This document shows, piece after piece, positions 14,733 to 23,400 of a DNA stretch of 29,706 nt. The position numbers and the translations under genes were made by a program. Origin of the DNA: CAYUYV01 sp964474635 (GTDB lineage: Bacteria; Pseudomonadota; Alphaproteobacteria; JAJFIK01); the NCBI GenBank assembly GCA_964474635.1, contig CAYYTT010000032.1, positions 1 through 29,706 on the forward strand. Reading direction: 5' to 3'. Under the pieces are notes generated by a model. The model did not search any database. It had not been told where the DNA came from and saw only the letters and a program-made list of their open reading frames with translations. The first letter of the stretch is position 1, and each line of letters begins with the position of its first letter.

Positions 14733-17016
14733 TGGTCGGGTATCGGTTCCCATTGCCCGCGGGCAAGGGGCGGCCGGCGGGGAAAAAAGAGCGCCCGAGC
14801 GGGAGGAGGAAATCAGCCTCACCGTGGCATCCGCGCGGCCCGTGGATCAGGATCGCGGAATCATACGGATCGATCCGGACGATTCGGCGCGGCTTGGCTT
14901 GAGCGTCGGAGACGTGGTGGCCGTTGTGGGGGCCATGGACCGGTCCTCGATCACCTACACCCACGCCCGCCTGATGCCCGCCTTCCCGGAAGATCGTGGC
15001 CGCGATCTGATCCGCATGGACGAGGTCCAATGCGTCAATGCGGGAACCGAGCCCGGCGAGACGATCCTTGTGCGTCCCGCCTCCGCCCGGGAGGCGCGGC
15101 GCGTGCGTCTGGCGCAGGCGGATGGCAACGGACGCACCACGGCGCGCGAGCGCACGGGCCCGCTTGCGAGTGTCGGCGCGCTGGAGCAAGCGCTCGAAAA
15201 CATGCCCCTTACGGCCGGCGATGATGTGCGGGTGCGCCTCAAAAGCGGGCGATCAGTGACGTTTACGATCCTGGAGACAGATCCCAAGGGCCCCGTCATC
15301 GTTCGGCCCGCAACGCGGATCCTTCTGGGTCAGGACAAAACGACTTCTCGCCCCCGCCGCACCGGCGCGCGCGCTGGCGGAACGGGCGCCGCCTATGGGC
15401 GGATCGGAGGCCTCGACCGGGAACTTTCGCGCGTGCGCGAAATGATTGAACTGCCCTTGCGCCGGCCGGATCTGTTCGATCATCTGGGCATCGCCGCGCC
15501 CAAGGGCGTGCTGCTGACCGGTCCGCCCGGTTCGGGCAAAACGCTCATTGCGCGCGCCGTAGCCGATGAGGCCGAAGCCACCTTCATCTCCGTGAACGGT
15601 CCGGAGATTGTGGATAAGTTTTACGGCGCGTCCGAAGCCCAACTGCGCGAGATCTTCGAGACCGCGCGTGCGAAGGCGCCTTCGATCATTTTCATTGATG
15701 AAATCGATGCCATCGCGCCAAAGCGGGAAGATCTGGGTGGGGAGCGTCAGGTGGAACGGCGCATCGTGGCGCAGCTTCTTACCTTGATGGACGGGCTGGA
15801 AGGGCGCGGCCAAGTGGTCGTTATCGCGGCCACGAATCTCGCAGACTGCCTCGATCCGGCCCTGCGCCGGCCGGGCCGTTTCGACCGGGAACTGTCCATC
15901 CCCGTGCCGGACCGCCATGCGCGGCGCACCATCCTCGATATCTATGCCCAGGATATGCCGCTGGCGGAGGATGTGGATTTAGGACAGATCGCCGAGTGCA
16001 CCCACGGCTATGTGGGCGCCGATCTGGAGGCCTTGAGCCGGGAAGCCGGCATGGGGGCCCTGCGCCGCTATCTGGCCCAGCAGGAGGCCGTCGATCCCGA
16101 TCAAAGCGATGTGGACAGCCTTGACCTCAGCGTGACCATGGATGATTTCCGTCACGCCATGGCCGATATCGCGCCGTCGGCCATTCGGGAGGTGTTCACG
16201 GAAGTGCCCATGGTCCGGTGGGACGATGTGGGCGGTCTGGAGGCGGAGAAACAGCTTCTGATTGAGGCGGTGGACTGGCCCCTGCGCCATGAGGCGGCCT
16301 ATGCCGCGGTCGGCCTTCGAGCGCCGCGTGGTGTGCTGCTCTGCGGTCCTCCCGGCACGGGCAAGACCTTACTGGCAAAGGCGCTCGCCACGGAGACGCA
16401 GGTCAACTTCATTTCTGTCCGGGGTCCGCAGATCCTGTCCATGTATCTGGGCGAGTCCGAACGGGCCTTGCGGGATGTGTTCCGAAAGGCGCGCATGGCC
16501 GCGCCGTGCATCCTGTTTTTTGACGAAATCGATGCCCTCGTTCCCATACGCGGCGAAGGCGCCGGCAGTGATGGTCAAACAGCGGAACGGGTCGTTGCCC
16601 AGTTTCTGGTGGAGATGGACGGCGTTGATCCGCTGACCGGTGTTCTTGTCCTGGCCGCAACCAATCGGCGGGACCGGATCGATCCGGCCCTGCTGCGTCC
16701 CGGGCGCTTCGACGTGATCGTGGATCTGCCCGCCCCGGGGGCAGACGCGCGGGCGGCGATCCTCGACATCCATTTGCGAGACCGGCCCATTGCCCGCGAT
16801 GTGCGTGTGGCGGATTTGGTCACCGCGACCGATGGCCTGTCGGGCGCCGATTTGGAGGGCCTGTGCCGCCAAGCCGCCTTGCAGGCCCTCAAAGACCACC
16901 TGGCCGGGGACGCGCGCGGCAAGGACCTCACCATTACGGCCGCCCATTTCGACCGTATCCTGAAGGCACGCGCCCTGGGCGCGGCCGAACATCCGACCGG
17001 AGCTGGCCGTCCATGA
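14725..17016 (+). CDS. CDC48/VAT-type double-ring AAA+ ATPase in the gvp operon
   Basis: 763 residues with complete CDC48 architecture. The N domain (about 28-200) begins ISLTVASARPVDQDRGIIRI. D1 has Walker A GPPGSGKT (266-273), Walker B IIFIDEID (321-328), sensor AATN (368-371) and arginine fingers in RRPGRFDRE (381-389). D2 has GPPGTGKT (541-548), ILFFDEID (596-603) and LLRPGRFD. The D1 pore loop, KFYGASE (298-304), carries aromatics as in archaeal VAT and unlike the KLAGESE of p97; D2 has MYLGESE. Both rings therefore look competent for threading. CDC48-like proteins are less common in bacteria, and this one is embedded in vesicle genes, with GAAGGA before the GTG start and an ATGA overlap to the next gene. 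It probably remodels or unfolds Gvp proteins; the substrate is inferred. Confidence 0.95.
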   Translation: MADGRVSVPIARGQGAAGGEKRAPEREEEISLTVASARPVDQDRGIIRIDPDDSARLGLSVGDVVAVVGAMDRSSITYTHARLMPAFPEDRGRDLIRMDEVQCVNAGTEPGETILVRPASAREARRVRLAQADGNGRTTARERTGPLASVGALEQALENMPLTAGDDVRVRLKSGRSVTFTILETDPKGPVIVRPATRILLGQDKTTSRPRRTGARAGGTGAAYGRIGGLDRELSRVREMIELPLRRPDLFDHLGIAAPKGVLLTGPPGSGKTLIARAVADEAEATFISVNGPEIVDKFYGASEAQLREIFETARAKAPSIIFIDEIDAIAPKREDLGGERQVERRIVAQLLTLMDGLEGRGQVVVIAATNLADCLDPALRRPGRFDRELSIPVPDRHARRTILDIYAQDMPLAEDVDLGQIAECTHGYVGADLEALSREAGMGALRRYLAQQEAVDPDQSDVDSLDLSVTMDDFRHAMADIAPSAIREVFTEVPMVRWDDVGGLEAEKQLLIEAVDWPLRHEAAYAAVGLRAPRGVLLCGPPGTGKTLLAKALATETQVNFISVRGPQILSMYLGESERALRDVFRKARMAAPCILFFDEIDALVPIRGEGAGSDGQTAERVVAQFLVEMDGVDPLTGVLVLAATNRRDRIDPALLRPGRFDVIVDLPAPGADARAAILDIHLRDRPIARDVRVADLVTATDGLSGADLEGLCRQAALQALKDHLAGDARGKDLTITAAHFDRILKARALGAAEHPTGAGRP

Positions 17017-18068
17017 TCGAACAAACCCTTTACGGCGTGACGACGTTGGACGGTGCAAGCCGCCTCGCGGCCCGCAAGACCCGCGTCGAGGGACGCCGAT
17101 TGCGCCCGGTCATCGCCGGCGGGCTTGCGGCCATTGTGGCCTCCTCGCCGCGCGGCCCGTTTTGGCAGGGGCGCCAGCGCCGGGCGCTTTACCGGCTGCG
17201 GTTTTATCAAACGGTTCTTGAGTCCCTCATGGGCTTCATGCCGATCCTGCCGGCCCGGTTCGAAACCCGCATGGCGGGCAACGACAAGGTGCGGACCTTT
17301 CTGCATACCTGTGGCCGGGATCTGCGCAGTCCCTTGGAGCAATATGGAAGCCTCATCCAGTTCGAGGTGCTGGTGTCCTGGTCCGTGGTCGACGCCATCG
17401 AGCAACTGCGCAGCGACGGGCTGATCGGCCTTAAATTCGGTCAGGGCGAGACCCAGGACCAGGAAGCCGCGCTCGCCCTCAAGGCAGCTGTCGAAGGCCA
17501 TCGCCGTGCCCTGACGGACCGTATCCGGACCATGTTGACGGGTGTCTCCCTCGATGTGATCGAGACACCCCGTATTGAGGACACGGTGGTCTCCAATTTC
17601 ACGTGTCTGCTGCGCCGGGCCGATGAACTGGCGCTTGACGCGGCCTTGAAGGCCTTCGACCGGGAGACTGGCGGGCGCCTGCGCATTCGCTGCATCGGGC
17701 CCCTTCCGGCGTGCAGTTTCGCGGCCGTGGAAGTTGAGGCGGCGGATTTTTCCAGCGTGGAGGCGGCGCGCAGGCGCCTGCGCCTTGACCAGACGGTGCG
17801 CCTTGAAGATGTCAAGCGGGCCTATCGGCAGGCGGTCAAGGCACTCCACCCCGACGCCAATCCACGGGGTGTGGCGGTGTCGGAGGAAATGGCCCAGTTG
17901 CGCGATGCCTACAATCTTCTCTCGCGCATCGCCGAAGGACAGCTTCGCAAGCCTGCACGGGTCGCCGCGCAGGACCTGCCCCCCATCCAATTCACCGCGC
18001 CGGCGGTCGAGAAGAGTTTTTCCGTGCGCCTGCGCCGGGCCGGTGACGAGACAGCGGAGGCCGCATGA
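17013..18068 (+). CDS. GvpF/L-family protein fused to a C-terminal DnaJ J domain
   Basis: 351 residues. The N-terminal portion (about 1-245) follows the GvpF/L plan: TLYGVTTLDG, GFMPILPARFETRMAG in the place of VLPVRFGT, a long helical segment, and the closing strands SNFTCLLRRADEL and RCIGPLPACSFAAVEVE. The C-terminal portion (about 251-310) is a J domain: helix II EDVKRAYRQAVKAL, the HPD tripeptide at 279-281, and helix III EEMAQLRDAYNLLS. HPD is the residue set that stimulates Hsp70 ATPase, so this protein may bring DnaK to vesicle subunits. No Gly/Phe or zinc-finger region is present. It overlaps both neighbours by ATGA and so is translationally coupled to the CDC48-like ATPase. Confidence 0.9.
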   Translation: MIEQTLYGVTTLDGASRLAARKTRVEGRRLRPVIAGGLAAIVASSPRGPFWQGRQRRALYRLRFYQTVLESLMGFMPILPARFETRMAGNDKVRTFLHTCGRDLRSPLEQYGSLIQFEVLVSWSVVDAIEQLRSDGLIGLKFGQGETQDQEAALALKAAVEGHRRALTDRIRTMLTGVSLDVIETPRIEDTVVSNFTCLLRRADELALDAALKAFDRETGGRLRIRCIGPLPACSFAAVEVEAADFSSVEAARRRLRLDQTVRLEDVKRAYRQAVKALHPDANPRGVAVSEEMAQLRDAYNLLSRIAEGQLRKPARVAAQDLPPIQFTAPAVEKSFSVRLRRAGDETAEAA

Positions 18069-18913
18069 CAAAACCGATCCCCCTTTATTATCTGCATGCC
18101 ATCGTTCCAGCCATCGACGCCAGTGTTGGCGAGGCCGGTTTGCGCAGTGCGGACAGTCTGGGCGCGGTGCGCTGGAAGGATTTGGCGGTCCTCTACACGG
18201 ATCTTGGTTCCTCAGGAATCGATGCCGGCCGGCTGGAGGCCGATATCGCTTCGGCGGACGCCGGGGAGGCCTTCGTGCGGGAGCACCAGGATTTCCTGTG
18301 CCACTTGCGCGATGAAACCTCCGCGCTCCTGCCGTTTCCCTTCTGCACCCTTTATCGCCACCTGGATCCCGTTCTTGAGATGTTGCAGGCCCATGGCGAC
18401 CTTTTTCGCGCCACCCTGGGGCGCCTCGCGGGGGCGGCGGAATGGTCCATCCGTCTTGTCCAGGACGAAGAGACGGTGGGCACGGATCTGGTGGACGACC
18501 CGGCCATGCGGGCCTTGCGCGATGACATGGAGGCAGCCTCGCCAGGGCGGCGCTTCCTGCTTCAGCAGCGCTTTGATCGCAGTCTTCGAGACCGGCGCCG
18601 CCTTGTGCTCCGGGAACGGATCGACGCATTGCACGAGGATCTGCGCGCCCTGGCGCGCGATGCGGTGGAGATCGCCCATGGCGGTGTGGAGCGCAGCCAA
18701 GCGCCGCGCGGCGATCGCGGGCCCATGTCCGTGCCCGAGGCCCGGCGCACGGCCTTCAAGGGGGCCTATCTCGTCGCCGACCGGGACCGGGACCGCTTCT
18801 TGTCCCGCCTTGATGATCGTGCCGGCCGTCTGAAGGCGGAAGGCTGGTGCACGCTCGTCCAGGGGCCCTGGCCCGCCTACAGCTTCACCAATCTTCAGGA
18901 GGACGCGGCATGA
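18065..18913 (+). CDS. GvpF/L-family gas vesicle protein (divergent)
   Basis: 282 residues, third of four GvpF/L relatives. It keeps the first strand (LYYLHAIVPA), the central helix before the core (AFVREHQDFLCHLRDETSAL), the late helix QQRFDRSLRDRRRLVLRERI and the last strands FKGAYLVADRDRD and GPWPAYSFTNLQ. The core motif is LLPFPFCTLYRHLD where gvpF has VLPVRFGTIADDPD, so the usual R and G are replaced. It may be the operon's GvpL, but paralogues are hard to tell apart from sequence alone. The preceding and following genes overlap it by ATGA. Confidence 0.88.
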   Translation: MTKPIPLYYLHAIVPAIDASVGEAGLRSADSLGAVRWKDLAVLYTDLGSSGIDAGRLEADIASADAGEAFVREHQDFLCHLRDETSALLPFPFCTLYRHLDPVLEMLQAHGDLFRATLGRLAGAAEWSIRLVQDEETVGTDLVDDPAMRALRDDMEAASPGRRFLLQQRFDRSLRDRRRLVLRERIDALHEDLRALARDAVEIAHGGVERSQAPRGDRGPMSVPEARRTAFKGAYLVADRDRDRFLSRLDDRAGRLKAEGWCTLVQGPWPAYSFTNLQEDAA

Positions 18914-19128
18914 GCGGTGGTCAAGCGGACCGGGCCGTCAGTGTTACAGACACTGCCGAACGCGTGGCCCTCGTCGATCTTCTGGACCGGGTGCTTGACC
19001 ACGGCGTCGTCGTGGCCGGCGACCTCACCTTGTCCCTGGCGGATGTGGATCTCGTTTATGTGGGGCTGCGCCTGCTTGTGTGCGCGCCCGACAAGATGTC
19101 CGCTTCCGCGCCAATTTCCAAAGTGTGA
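18910..19128 (+). CDS. gvpS: GvpS/GvpM-type minor GvpA-family protein
   Basis: 72 residues. The core VALVDLLDRVLDHGVVVAGD followed by LTLSLADVDLVYVGLRLLVC is GvpA-like, but DVDLVYVGLRLL is the form seen in GvpS and GvpM (for example Bacillus megaterium GvpS) rather than in GvpA or GvpJ. Minor GvpA-family proteins are thought to take part in nucleation. The ATG overlaps the preceding stop in ATGA. GvpS and GvpM are hard to separate by sequence; the S label is my preference, also because the Bacillus cluster has L-S-K order. Confidence 0.85.
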   Translation: MSGGQADRAVSVTDTAERVALVDLLDRVLDHGVVVAGDLTLSLADVDLVYVGLRLLVCAPDKMSASAPISKV

Positions 19129-19140
19129 GGACCCCGGACC

Positions 19141-19893
19141 ATGAGCGATTTCCGCTTCACCTATGTCTATGCCATCGTGCCCGCGGGCCGGGGGCCCAAG
19201 GGTGGCTGGCCGCTTGGGCTCGCTGAGTTGCCGGTCACGCTCCTTGGCGCCGGGCCGGTCGGCGCCCTCATCAGCACCATTGAGGGGGATGCGGAGCATG
19301 GCCGCGATACCAAGGCGCGTATTGAGGATTTGAAAGCCCACGGCGCGGTGTGCGATGCCGCGCTGGAGGCGGGGCCCGTCCTGCCCTTGCGCTTTGGCAC
19401 GCTTCTGGCCGGCAGCGACGCGGTTCTTGAGCTTCTGGTGCGCAACACGGCCGATTTCGTGCGCGCGCTTAAAAGCCTTGATGGCCGCGTTGAAGTGGGT
19501 CTGCGTGTGGAGAGCCGGCCAGGCGCGGGGACACCGTCCGGCGCGCCGGCCTGCCAGATCACGAATGCCCGCGCCAGCGAGCGTCCGGGTACGGCGCATT
19601 TACTCTCTCTGTCGCAGGCTTTTTCCGCTGGACAGCATCACCCGACCGTCGCCCGTCTCCATGAAAGGTTGCGGGGGCTTTCCGCCGATGCCCGTGTCAC
19701 CAGCGGTGCCGTGCCGCCGGTGCTCTTGAAGGCCGCCTATCTGGTGGATCGTCCGATGCTCGCCGATTTCGAGGACGCCGTCGAACAAGGTATGGGGGCT
19801 GGTACCGATTTTTCAGTTGCCCTTACGGGACCCTGGCCGCCCTACCATTTCGCGGCGCAAGGCCTGCCAGTGCTCAGCGCGGCGGCGGCGTGA
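19141..19893 (+). CDS. GvpF/L-family gas vesicle protein
   Basis: 250 residues, the fourth GvpF/L relative and the shortest. It starts with FTYVYAIVPAG, carries a near-consensus core (AALEAGPVLPLRFGTLLAGSD), a helical segment with GRVEVGLRVES, a region rich in Ala/Ser (SERPGTAHLLSLSQAF), and the terminal strands LLKAAYLVDR and GPWPPYHFAAQ. It lies 12 bases after the S/M-type gene and overlaps gvpK in GTGA. The retained LPLRFGT core makes it a good candidate for GvpL, paired with the GvpF at 13625. Confidence 0.92.
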   Translation: MSDFRFTYVYAIVPAGRGPKGGWPLGLAELPVTLLGAGPVGALISTIEGDAEHGRDTKARIEDLKAHGAVCDAALEAGPVLPLRFGTLLAGSDAVLELLVRNTADFVRALKSLDGRVEVGLRVESRPGAGTPSGAPACQITNARASERPGTAHLLSLSQAFSAGQHHPTVARLHERLRGLSADARVTSGAVPPVLLKAAYLVDRPMLADFEDAVEQGMGAGTDFSVALTGPWPPYHFAAQGLPVLSAAAA

Positions 19894-20267
19894 GCGCCAT
19901 GGCCTCTCTGAATGATGGGTCGCTCGCCGATAAAATCATGGTGTCGGCCGGACCCCTGGGCACGGTGGACACGCAGGATGTGATGGCGCCCTTTCGCCGC
20001 CCCGATGAGGCGCTCACGCTCGATCCGGAGCGTTTGGAAAAAGATTTGGCCAAACTCGTGCTGACTTTGGTGGAACTTCTGCGCCGACTCATGGAATCCC
20101 AGGCGGTACACCGCATGGAACGGGGCACCCTGTCCGATGATGAGGTGGAGCGCCTGGGCGCCGCGCTGCTTGCGGCGCGCGATAAAATCGCCGAACTGCG
20201 GGAGGCTTTCGGCCTGGCGCCGGAAGACCTCAATCTCGATCTGGGGCCGCTGGGCTCTTTGCTGTGA
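19890..20267 (+). CDS. gvpK: Gas vesicle protein GvpK
   Basis: 125 residues from GTG 19890, or 122 from ATG 19899; GTG is kept because it forms a GTGA overlap with the preceding gene, matching the other junctions. The GvpK pattern is clear: TLDPERLEKDLAKLVLTLVE, LLRRLMESQAVHRMERGTLS, then DDEVERLGAALLAARDKIAE and the end DLNLDLGPLGSLL. GvpK is an essential minor protein in assembly. It is the last gene of the vesicle cluster; an AT-rich non-coding segment follows. Confidence 0.95.
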   Translation: MSAMASLNDGSLADKIMVSAGPLGTVDTQDVMAPFRRPDEALTLDPERLEKDLAKLVLTLVELLRRLMESQAVHRMERGTLSDDEVERLGAALLAARDKIAELREAFGLAPEDLNLDLGPLGSLL

Positions 20268-20357
20268 CGGATTTCGGCTTCGTGGGGCCTTTTCCCGCCC
20301 CGTCGGCCGCCTTTTCAAGCACATCTTTATAGATAGATCTTGCAGCCAGTTATCCTT

Positions 20358-20387
20358 TTGAGTGTGCAATATTAAGACGCGTTAATC
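20358..20387 (+). promoter_or_regulatory. Candidate promoter upstream of the HAMP/coiled-coil gene
   Basis: The 206 bases between gvpK and the next gene contain an AT-rich core (20321-20400). TTGAGT at 20358-20363 and TTAATC at 20382-20387, with an 18-base spacer, resemble a sigma-70 promoter. The match is weak, so this is a candidate only. A GGGGC/GCCCC pairing at 20284-20301 is too weak to call a terminator. Confidence 0.25.
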
Positions 20388-20473
20388 TTTCATTTACCCC
20401 AATCACCGGACCGTGGACAGCGGTGAAGATAACTCCGTGTACAGTACAGGTCAACGGAGATTGGGGTCGTATC

Positions 20474-23400
20474 ATGTCGTTTCGTTCCGTCTCGAGACTA
20501 TTCATGCTGGGCGCCGTCCTGTTTCTGGTTGCGGCAGGCGGCCTCAGTCTTTACGCCACCGGCTACATCTCTGAGCTTCGGATGGGCACCCTGGCGCCGG
20601 ACAGCGCGCCGTCCAAACGAGCCGAATACATCTCGGAGGTGGAGCGTGTGCTCGGCCCCCGAGGCGCCGGCGGCGCATTGCGCGAATTCGCCCTGACGCG
20701 CACGCCCAGGCTTCTGGAGGCCACGGGGCGCTACCTGGGCACCGCCCGTCAGGTGATCGGTCTTTACACCGAGAGCGCCGTGACCCGGGAGCAGCAGCAG
20801 GGCGCCGTGGAGCTTCGGGCGCTCTACCAGAAGGTCAGCAGCCTCCACGCCAACGCCGAAGGGCTCGATCCGGCGATCCTCGCCGGCCGGCTCGAGGCGA
20901 CCAATGCCCAGCTTGCGGCCCTGGCCAGCGCCCTGCGTCAGGTTGATGTGGTGCAACGCTTCGAAGGCGCCGAGCGGGTCGCCAACCTGACCCAAGGCAC
21001 GGTGATCTTCGCCTTCGCCGGGGCCTTCGTGGTCTTGATGATCGGTGCCCTGCTCATCCGCGCGCGCGTCAACGATCCCTTGAGCGCCGTGGTGCGCCAG
21101 ATGCAGGATCTGGCCACCGTGTCCGAGACCGGCGATGGCGCCGACACCACGCTCTGGGGTGTGGAGCGGCGCGACGAAATCGGCGATCTGGCCCGGGCGG
21201 TGGCGCGCTTGCGCCAAGCCGCCGGTGCCGGACGTCCCGGCTTTGCCACGGCCGACGGGGTGCTCAAGGTCAGCCTTACGGGCCCGAGCGGCGGCGTGCT
21301 CGATGAGCTTTTGGACACGCTGCGCCAGGCGGCGGGCGACCTTGCCGAGCGGGGCCACAGTCTGGATGCCTCGCGCGAGGAAGCCGCGCAAAAGGCCGCC
21401 GATGAAATCGCCCGCCTGTCCACGGGCGTTCAGGAGCTTGAGTCGAGCCGGCGCAAGATCGACGAACTGGTCTCCGCCCAGCGCAAGGATTTGGGCGCGG
21501 TGCGCTCTTCCTTGCATGAAACGGTTGGGTCCCTGCGCGAGGCCGGCGACCAGATGCAGGCCAAATTTGAGGACACCCTGACGGCGTTCCGCACCCGGGC
21601 CGACGATTTCGCCAAGACAACGACGGCGCTCACCGACACGGCCGAAACGGTAGGCACCCGGATGGGCGATGTGGTCAGTGGTCTGACCCAGACGCAGAGC
21701 GCGGTCAGCGGCCTGATCACAGATACCCGCAGCATCAACGAAACCGCGCGCTCCGCGGCCGACGTCCTCAAGACCCAGTTCGGCGTCGCCCTTGAAGAAG
21801 TGCGCGCCGCCTTCGGCCGGCTCCAGGACACGGTCACCACCGTGGGCCAGGAGGCGGTGCAGATCGGCCAGTCCGTACAGGGCCAAAAGGCCAGCGTCGA
21901 TGAGACCTACGCGGAAATCAATGCGCGGCTGATCGCGGCCGCCGATGCCATCGACGCCACCATCGGGCAGATCGGTTCCGCCCAAGCCTCTCAGGGCGAA
22001 CGGATTGGTGAAACGCACACGGATCTGCGCCAGTTCGGCGAAACGGTCGCCAATGGGATCAGCCAGATCAGCCGCAGCCTTGAGCAGGGCAACGCCCGGG
22101 CCGAGGGCCTGGAGCATGACCTTGCCAGGCTGCGCGTGGGCATCGAGGCACTCCAGCACAGTGCGGAACACGCCAAACGGCCCGACGAGGACACCGAGCG
22201 CACGGTCGCCCTCCACGGCGAGGCGCTCGGCCGGCTTGAAACCCATGCCGGCGCCATTCTCGACATGCTGAAGGGCTTGTCTGACCAGGTTGAGGCCACA
22301 AGGCAGTCAGCCCTGACGCAGGATCCGGGCAAGGCTCTCGATGCGCTCAGTGCCCTCCAGGAACGGATCGACGCCCTCGCCGGCGATCTCTCCCAGGGCC
22401 TGTCCGATCTGGCCGAACGCGCTACCGTGTTGCCGGCCATCGCCGAGCAGGTGCAGGATCTGGCCGGACGGCCGGCGCCCGAGAGTGTCGATCCATCCAT
22501 CCTGACGGCCGTGGAAGGCCGGCTTGAAGCGGTGGCCACGGGTCTTTCGGAGGTCTTCAGCCGGCTGTCGGTCCTCAACGAGCTTGACGGCAGGATCGCG
22601 GGCCTCGCCGCCGCCGCGCCGGCGAGGGATGGTCAATCGGGCGATCTGGCGGGCCTCACGGTCAAGGTCGATGGCCTCGGCGAAAGCCTCTCGGAGGTGA
22701 TCACCCAGGTCGCAAAGGCCGTGGACGAACAAAGCAATACGGCCGCCGCCGTTGCCCGCCAGCAGGCCGATCTGCGCCCGACGCTTGAGGGCATTTTGGG
22801 CCGCATCGACAGTGTCTGTGCCCTCCTCGCCAAGGCGGACGAGGACGGCACGGCCGTCGGCCAGCCTGAAGATCTCGGCGTCCTTCGCGAGGCCGTGGCC
22901 CGGATCGAGGACAACGCTTTGCGCCTCGCCGAAGCCCTTGAAACGCAATTCGCGCGCCTAGAATCGGGCACCACTGGCCTTGGGGAAAGCCTCACCGGTC
23001 TGGCCCAGGCCGAGGAAATGCGGGCCGGCTTCGGCGGCCTCGAGGCCAAGACCGAGAGCCTGGCGAGCGTGCTTGCCGATGGTCTGTCGTCTCTTGCAAA
23101 CCGGCCGGCGGGCGGGGACCCGGCACTCGCCGAGGCCCTGGCCCGGATCGATGCGCGCCTTGGAGCCGTGGCTGAGGCGCTTGAACCGCGAGCCGGCGGG
23201 GTGGGCGGGTCCATCCCGGTGGATGATCTGCGCACCTGCATTGAAGAAACCCTCAAGCCCTTCACCGACGCGGACGCCGAGGGCGGCACCGACGCCCTTG
23301 CGGCCACCGCGCTCCTCCAGGACGTGGTCGAGAAGCTCGGTACCCTGACCGAAAAAGTGGATGATCGGGAAACCGGCGAGGGCGAGGGTGCCATGGCGGA

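Noticed and set aside
16575..18629. Long reverse-strand ORF (684 codons) opposite the CDC48-like, GvpF/L-J and GvpF/L genes
   Set aside because: It spans three genes with strong family motifs on the other strand and has Arg/Pro-rich non-domain content.
20284..20301. Terminator after gvpK
   Set aside because: Only a 5-bp stem with an 8-base loop and no T-run.
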